Origin: Pycnococcus provasolii
Taxonomy: Eukaryota > Chlorophyta > Pseudoscourfieldiophyceae > Pseudoscourfieldiales > Pycnococcaceae
NCBI GenBank assembly: GCA_938743325.2
Contig: OW568886.1
Coordinates: 62,001-126,000 of the forward strand
Length of the DNA stretch: 64,000 bases
Direction: 5' to 3'
This document shows positions 58,688 through 64,000 of this stretch, piece after piece. The notes beneath the pieces are model-generated. The model saw only the letters and a program-made list of their open reading frames with translations. It was not told where the DNA came from and did not search any database. A program made the translations under genes and the position numbers. Every line of letters starts with the position of its first letter. The stretch's first letter is position 1.

Positions 58688-59533
58688 CTACGCAACTCCA
58701 GTTCTTTCCGACGAGACGTACGTGATCGTTGATCTGCAGTGCTCGGGTATGACTTCGTGAGGTGCAAGGTTCTCCAGTTGTCTGAGGCAGTCGCCGACTT
58801 CCACTGCGTCGTCGCGTGCACCCGTAAGCTGCCTTCCTGCACGGCTATCTGACAAGGCGTCGTCGTCCTCCGCCGCACCCCCCTCTGCCGGAGCATCACC
58901 TCCTGTTGACTGCAACGGTGCCCTGTACCCAGGAACTGTCCACAGCACGTGCAACAAGAAGCTAAGCAGCGCAACGAGTGCGGCAAAGCCAAAGGCACGT
59001 GTGCACGCCTGCAACCGCCGCTGTCGGCGGTGGAACTTACCGCCGTGCAGGTATTCGGCGAGAGCGTTGCGTGTGGTAAATAGCAGCAAGTCTCCCTCGA
59101 ACGCGACGCGTGACTTACGCTCGCGTCTTGAAAAGGAGTCGCCGGCTAGCGATACTCTAGGTGCTACCGTCGTGAACAGCTCGCCGACGCGCGTGAGAAC
59201 GTCCTTCGGCCTCCACACGCGTGACGAGCGCCGACGCCTTGACGTGCTCTCACAGCCGAGTAGGATGCCCGCTTCCCGAAGCGTATCCCTGTCTCGAAGT
59301 CTCAAGTCAATCGCGCTGATTGTGAGCGTGATGTGCGACAGTGGTATGCCCAGAATTTCAGCGATGAGTCTTCTGACTTCCTTGACTTTCGTGTCGTACG
59401 TGACCCTGAGTCGAATGAGGCCGTAGTCGTCATTGATGTCCTCCGCGTACGCCTTAACTGACAGAATCAGCTCAGAGACAGGCAGCTCCCAAGACGCAAC
59501 ATCAGCCCAGGCACCTTTGGAGTCGTCCGCCAT
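58688..59533 (-). CDS. Ubiquitin-like-domain, single-pass membrane protein
   Basis: 281 residues from the ATG of MADDSKGAWADV. Residues about 20-100 read as a beta-grasp fold: LILSVKAYAEDINDDYGLIRLRVTYDTKVKEVRRLIAEILGIPLSHITLTISAIDLRLRDRDTLREAGILLGCE, with the TVxxVKxxI..xxGIP..xxxLxxxGxxLxDxxTLxxxGI spacing of ubiquitin-like domains. There is no C-terminal Gly-Gly for conjugation. One hydrophobic span (AFGFAALVALLSFLLHVLWTVPGY, about 178-201) follows a very basic segment, then an acidic tail. TMUB/HERP-type ER proteins have a similar layout, but no orthology is claimed. Confidence 0.7.
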   Translation of the reverse strand: MADDSKGAWADVASWELPVSELILSVKAYAEDINDDYGLIRLRVTYDTKVKEVRRLIAEILGIPLSHITLTISAIDLRLRDRDTLREAGILLGCESTSRRRRSSRVWRPKDVLTRVGELFTTVAPRVSLAGDSFSRRERKSRVAFEGDLLLFTTRNALAEYLHGGKFHRRQRRLQACTRAFGFAALVALLSFLLHVLWTVPGYRAPLQSTGGDAPAEGGAAEDDDALSDSRAGRQLTGARDDAVEVGDCLRQLENLAPHEVIPEHCRSTITYVSSERTGVA

Positions 59534-59598
59534 AGGCTGATAGGGGAACGAACGAACGATTGGGCCACCAGGCGAGAACACGGAGCCTGCGAAAATCC

Positions 59599-59645
59599 AA
59601 CCCCTAATCCTACTAAACAAAACTGAAGTAAATGATTAGGGGTTT
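59599..59645. promoter_or_regulatory. Paired AACCCCTAA / TTAGGGGTT elements between divergent genes
   Basis: AACCCCTAA at 59599-59607 and its inverted form ATTAGGGGTTT at 59635-59645, in the short spacer between the Ubl-domain gene (start 59533) and VPS15 (start 59801). One copy for each direction. Confidence 0.45.
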
Positions 59646-59800
59646 CCCAGAAGGACGACTTGAAGCAGTGCCGTTATTCTAGTGTCGGGAACGCGAAGTC
59701 GCGAAATTCCCAAAGTTGCATTTTGGTATGGCCGAATAGATACACTCGTTGACGCACCACAGCGCAGCACAGCCTTACAGCCTAGCCTTCTAGACGAAAC

Positions 59801-62800
59801 ATGGGTGCGGGTCCTTCGTCGGCATCCGCGCCTGGATCCGCGCAAACGCCGTCACAAACCTCGCTCGCCACCGGACGACTCTTCAGCGGTGTCGACGGCG
59901 CTGAGCTCATGTCCACGCAACTCCTGCGCGACATGGCACTCGCGGAAGTGCTCGGTGACGGCAGATTTCTTAAGTCGCACCTTTACCTCAGCGACGAGTA
60001 CGGACGTGTCGTTGTGCGCACGTTCCGGCGTGTGACTACGTCCGACGCCCCCACCAACAATGTGGCGTCACCAAGCGCAGACGTGGGTGTCGACTCGGAC
60101 AGCCAAGGTGACAGCAGCTGTGAGGGTACGCCAAGTACAGTGGAGGAGGCGATGGAACGAATGGTCAAACTGCACGCGCGGTGTCGCACGTGTCGCCACG
60201 TGCTTGCGCCTCTGCTTTACCAGATTTCTCCAGGAAGCGCGCGATACGTTCGACCTTACGTGCACCGCGACGTGAGGTCGAGATGTACGACGCGACCTTT
60301 CCTCACCTCACTTGAGCGTCGCTGGGTCGCCTATCAGCTCCTGAATACGCTCGCGCAGCTCGCTCGCCTTGGTGTCGTGCACGGTGATGTGACCAGCGAC
60401 AACGTTCTACTCACGAGTGACCTCTGGCTGTACATCGCGGACTTCAGCACTCCGTACAAGCCATCCGCATTGCCGGCAGACCACCCCGCGCTCTTCGCGT
60501 ACTACTTTGACTCTGGCGGCACAAGACGATGTGCAGTGGCTCCGGAGCGCTTTGTCGAGGCACCTTCGCCCTCGACGAACGGAAGCACGACCGTTACGCA
60601 CAAGTGCGACGCCTTCTCAGCGGGCTGCGTGATCGCAGAGCTTCTCATCGATGGAAAACCTCTGTTCGAGTACCACGAGCTGCTTGCGTACCGTAGGGGA
60701 ACCTTCGATCCAATGGAGAAGCTCGACCGGCAGCTTGGACCAAACGCGGAGGGCGGAGAAGCGTCGAGGTCCACCATGGCGGCTGAATTATCCGCATGGA
60801 GACGGATCATAGCTCTCCTTCTCACACGCGATCCAGAGTCACGCGGCAGCACGGCAGATGCCCTCGCCATGGGACTATCTCTCGGCCTCTTTCCCGTCGC
60901 GTTCGAAGCGGTGCATGACACCTTCGAAACCATGTCCACATCGCGTGATCCAGGTGAACGTCTCGGCATTCTGAATAGCCAGGTGGGTGGAATCATTTCG
61001 CAGGGTCTCGCAACGCCGGCTGTTTCCCGGACGAAGAAGGATGTCCATAAAGCACACGATGCCGTGGAAGGTCAACCTGAGCAGAGCACGCGGGATCGAC
61101 GCTTCTCACGAGATACTCTCGTGTCTATTGGCGCGAGTGTTGACAGCGAAGTGGACGTGGCGCGTGGAATTTCTGTAGATGGAGAAAATACGCCCAATGC
61201 CACGGCTGATGCGTCGTCTGCTGAAGGGACGGAGAATGACGGTGGTGCTGGTAGCATGGATCTCCAAAATGCAATCGATCTCCAGCATGCTCTCGCTTCC
61301 TTGTCAGTTCGGCGAGGTACGGTTTCTGAGATGGAAAAGGATGGCGCCCAACTTGCAGAGCACTATGAGATTTTGATCAACCATACGAGTGTGACGAGTG
61401 GTGATAAAACAGCCGAAAAAGTTGCATGGGTGCCCGCTGCTGCGTACGGAAAGGGGAGCGAGATGAAATCGTGTCGAGGACCTGAATGGGTCCAAGGCGC
61501 CCCCGCTCCATCGTCGGATACCATGCCGGCGATGCCTGTACCCAACGATACTCTACCGAAACGATCGACCTGGGAATGGGCAGGAGATTGGCGCGTTGAC
61601 AACACGCCCTTCGTAGACGCGGAATGCCCTCACGTAGAATGGGTATACCGCGAGTCGGGTGGATGGGCTACCGAGTGGAGTGAGCATTCACTTTGGAAAC
61701 AACGGCGCTGGGTGCGTCCGTGGCGTTTCATCAGCGAAGACGGTCCATCGCCTCGACAGTTCGCAAATTTGTGCCATCAGGCATCGACACGCACGCAGCC
61801 ATCGCCTGCCGCACACTCGCTATATGCAGTTGCGACATGCTCAGCACTCATGGGAGCGATTGCGACCAGGGACAAAATGTGCGCGCTCGAGCTTCTCGCG
61901 CACTTTGGCGAGCGCTGCGAATCCGAGGAGCTTGTTGTTCGACGCTGTGTCCCCTACGCGGTGGCATATCTTAGCGATAGCAGTGCAAGTGTTCGCGCAC
62001 TTGCGATGGGAACTCTTATGCGACTCCTCTCATCGATAAACTTTGATCCATCTCGTCTCTCCGAACGCCGTCTCTTCATTGACTACCTCTTCCCGGCGTT
62101 GGCTACGCTTTCGTCTGACGCATCGGATCTCGTGCGCGTAGAGCAAGCAAAGCGACTTGGGGAACTTGCGGCATCATTCACCTCTGGTGATCGGCAGCGT
62201 GCATCATCGCATACCTCAGAAGACAGCGGAGATGTGCCGAATGGAGGTGCGTCGCAAGATCTACGGGTGGCTTTTGTTAACCTGCTCGTTGAACTTTATA
62301 CGGGATGTGGGTCCGTACACGATGCTTCGGTGCGCCGAATGGCTCTGCCAAACGTGCTATCGCTCTGTGCGTCTCTTGGTGCGAACGAGGTGTCGAGTGC
62401 ACTACTTCCGCTCTTCATCACAACACTGAACGATCGCCCCTGGGAGTCTCGCCGTGCCTTCTTCGAGCATGCAGCGCACCTTGCAGCACCCCTTGGCATC
62501 GCGAGCGTCTCATCATTTCTTCTACCATGCATTGAGCAAGCCTTGAACCACGAACCCGTGCACGAGGTTGTCACTGCAACTTGGCAGTGTATGTCGCATC
62601 TCGTCACGAAGAATCTTTTGCGAACGAAAGTGAGCATGCACTACGCTGCCAAAGCGATCAGTCTTGCTTTTGGCCCGAAGCATGCTGTACACCACGCGTG
62701 CCTTGGCTTTCTAGCAACCCTGTGCAGACATCTGGGAACTGCTGGCACCTTTGCATTCATAGCCCCCATGCTTCCTGATCTCTGTGACTTCGGACAGCGT

Positions 62801-64000
62801 CATCCAAAACGAGGAGCAGGGGATCTTGATGCAATATCTGATCTGCAAACGCAGGAGGGGTGGGAAAGGCTTGTCGTCTCGCACATGCCTCGTGCGGAAA
62901 GACCCATCGACGATGCGGCAGCGAATGCAATGCAAAGCGACGATACAGACGAACGCCTTGAGATAACCGGCGTTCCAATCTACAGCCTTCCTTCACAGCT
63001 TGACGATTCGTCAACGCCTTTGCCGCAGAGTGCGCACAAGCGCTCCGCGTCCGACGACGTGGTTGGTGTCACGGGTCTCATAGATAAGCATGAGATAGAT
63101 CACGCTCCTTCAGTGAAAGACTTTACGGAATGGCGTGCACTTGTAGAGTCGCGTGCGACGCACACCGCAACGCGCGCCTCTGCTACAGGCACGCCTCAGC
63201 AGACCCCGCACGGCGCCTTTGGTGCGTCGACCTCACGTTTAGGTGGATTGACAGGGCCAGTGCGTGCCGCGGCGATGGGCATTGCAGGAGGTGCGGGCAT
63301 CACCTCACCTGGCGTGTCGCGCAATTCGACACTGTTTCGCCCGCGTGGGACGCTTGTCGCGAACCTCTGCGAGCATCGTCGCCGCATCAACGCGATTGCA
63401 TCTGCAACACCAGGACGTCCATCCAATGGTGTGGGGGTTGCCGCTGCATCTTTCTTCCTTTCGGCGTCCGACGACGGCACCGTTAAGGTTTGGGATGGCC
63501 GCAGGCTTGAGAAAGATCTTGCATTTGCTTCAAGGGCAACATTTGACCACGCAAGCTCGCACGAAGCGTCAGGATCCACCGCCCTACTCGCGCGTGTTCT
63601 CTGCTGCACTGTGATGGACGCGGCACGTGGCATTTGTGCAAGCGGCACAGCTGGCGGAGAATTGCGAATTTGGCACGTAGATGCAACCAACGGCCCAGCT
63701 TGGGCTTCTCGAGCATTGACGCAATTCGAGCCTGGATTTTCCTCAGCGTATACTGGACTCTATGCACCTGAACCAAAGCAACAAAATCGGTCATTGAATG
63801 GCGGCATACGGGCTCTTTTTCCCATGTCCCAAGATGTCCTGGCTTACACAACTGCACGGCACGGACTTGCTCTTCATGATGTACGCGCGCCATCGAACTC
63901 GCCTGCCATGGCATTGCCATTTGATCCAAGCGGCGGTGCGATTGAGCACATCGCGGGATTGCCCTACACGTCGGTGCCGCTCACGGCGTCATCAGATGCA
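59801..64000 (+). CDS. VPS15: VPS15 (PIK3R4) regulatory kinase subunit with inserted dysferlin-type domain; 3' end beyond window
   Basis: Open for exactly 1,400 codons from an ATG giving MGAGPSS (Gly2 suits N-myristoylation, as in all VPS15) to the window edge. VPS15 scaffolds the VPS34 PI3-kinase in endosome traffic and autophagy. The kinase-like domain shows VVVRTF (Arg73 where active kinases have Lys), VVHGDVTSDNVLLTSDLWLYIADFSTPYKPSALPADHPALFAYYFDSGGTRRCAVAPERF (HGD at 194-196; DFS at 214-216), typical VPS15 variants. Residues about 560-645 contain WEWAGDWRVDNTPFVDAE..., EWVY, and KQRRWVR, a dysferlin/peroxin (DysF) pattern not expected in VPS15. HEAT repeats follow (about 660-1030), then the start of the WD40 propeller (SASDDGTVKVWDG near 1222-1234; GTAGGELRIWHV). 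Confidence 0.92.
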   Translation, partial: MGAGPSSASAPGSAQTPSQTSLATGRLFSGVDGAELMSTQLLRDMALAEVLGDGRFLKSHLYLSDEYGRVVVRTFRRVTTSDAPTNNVASPSADVGVDSDSQGDSSCEGTPSTVEEAMERMVKLHARCRTCRHVLAPLLYQISPGSARYVRPYVHRDVRSRCTTRPFLTSLERRWVAYQLLNTLAQLARLGVVHGDVTSDNVLLTSDLWLYIADFSTPYKPSALPADHPALFAYYFDSGGTRRCAVAPERFVEAPSPSTNGSTTVTHKCDAFSAGCVIAELLIDGKPLFEYHELLAYRRGTFDPMEKLDRQLGPNAEGGEASRSTMAAELSAWRRIIALLLTRDPESRGSTADALAMGLSLGLFPVAFEAVHDTFETMSTSRDPGERLGILNSQVGGIISQGLATPAVSRTKKDVHKAHDAVEGQPEQSTRDRRFSRDTLVSIGASVDSEVDVARGISVDGENTPNATADASSAEGTENDGGAGSMDLQNAIDLQHALASLSVRRGTVSEMEKDGAQLAEHYEILINHTSVTSGDKTAEKVAWVPAAAYGKGSEMKSCRGPEWVQGAPAPSSDTMPAMPVPNDTLPKRSTWEWAGDWRVDNTPFVDAECPHVEWVYRESGGWATEWSEHSLWKQRRWVRPWRFISEDGPSPRQFANLCHQASTRTQPSPAAHSLYAVATCSALMGAIATRDKMCALELLAHFGERCESEELVVRRCVPYAVAYLSDSSASVRALAMGTLMRLLSSINFDPSRLSERRLFIDYLFPALATLSSDASDLVRVEQAKRLGELAASFTSGDRQRASSHTSEDSGDVPNGGASQDLRVAFVNLLVELYTGCGSVHDASVRRMALPNVLSLCASLGANEVSSALLPLFITTLNDRPWESRRAFFEHAAHLAAPLGIASVSSFLLPCIEQALNHEPVHEVVTATWQCMSHLVTKNLLRTKVSMHYAAKAISLAFGPKHAVHHACLGFLATLCRHLGTAGTFAFIAPMLPDLCDFGQRHPKRGAGDLDAISDLQTQEGWERLVVSHMPRAERPIDDAAANAMQSDDTDERLEITGVPIYSLPSQLDDSSTPLPQSAHKRSASDDVVGVTGLIDKHEIDHAPSVKDFTEWRALVESRATHTATRASATGTPQQTPHGAFGASTSRLGGLTGPVRAAAMGIAGGAGITSPGVSRNSTLFRPRGTLVANLCEHRRRINAIASATPGRPSNGVGVAAASFFLSASDDGTVKVWDGRRLEKDLAFASRATFDHASSHEASGSTALLARVLCCTVMDAARGICASGTAGGELRIWHVDATNGPAWASRALTQFEPGFSSAYTGLYAPEPKQQNRSLNGGIRALFPMSQDVLAYTTARHGLALHDVRAPSNSPAMALPFDPSGGAIEHIAGLPYTSVPLTASSDA

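Overview
The window looks like nuclear DNA of a small, gene-dense, intron-poor green alga. The main evidence is a nuclear plastocyanin gene carrying a bipartite chloroplast/thylakoid targeting sequence, set among ordinary eukaryotic housekeeping genes: RAD50, CDC5, proteasome RPN7, PP2A-B56, CTP synthase, LAS1, VPS15, SEC16 and BAP31. Several genes point to an axoneme: an outer-arm dynein docking-complex protein, a Tctex2-type dynein light chain, and a kinesin-14 with a CEP164-type WW domain. A prasinophyte or other core-chlorophyte picoalga fits best; I cannot assign a genus. Coding regions are GC-rich, UTRs and spacers contain many simple repeats, and only two introns could be supported, both GT-AG.

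Layout. 0-9 kb: the 5' part of a SEC16-like gene (running off the left edge), plastocyanin, a long repeat-rich spacer, a TBC Rab-GAP and a SAM/coiled-coil protein. 9-16 kb: a polyprenol/phytol kinase-like membrane protein, RAD50 and a galactose mutarotase. 17 kb: a 17-copy, 45-bp minisatellite. 18-28 kb: a two-exon WD40 protein, CDC5, a two-exon Gln/Ala-rich UBA protein, and RPN7 with a broken inverted copy of its own 3' end beside it. 29-38 kb: dynein docking protein, PP2A B56, an organelle-targeted helical protein, an ER-lumenal protein ending in RDEL, a coiled-coil protein, and the Tctex2-type light chain. 39-49 kb: a large helical protein, a fucosyltransferase-like secretory protein, a plastid membrane protein, a BAP31-like protein, CTP synthase and LAS1. 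49.2-50.9 kb: an AT-rich island with one orphan small gene. 51-64 kb: WW-kinesin-14, WDR20-like, quinone oxidoreductase, two unknowns, and a VPS15 gene (running off the right edge).

The genes do not form operons. Many are divergent pairs sharing 0.3-1.3 kb spacers, and those spacers repeatedly carry AACCCCTAA (telo-box-like) motifs, GGGATCCC/GGGTACCC palindromes and TTAGGG tracts, which are candidate promoter elements. Functional themes are membrane traffic and ER (SEC16, TBC, VPS15, BAP31, MESD-like), axoneme or microtubules, and nuclear RNA/DNA maintenance.

The most unusual items are a dysferlin/peroxin-type (DysF) domain apparently inserted between the kinase and HEAT parts of VPS15, a kinesin-14 carrying a CEP164-like WW module, a minisatellite with a 7-unit (315 bp) higher-order repeat, a related element in the 3' flanks of two unrelated genes, two 3' splice sites formed at the end of A-rich pentanucleotide repeats, and the AT-rich island.
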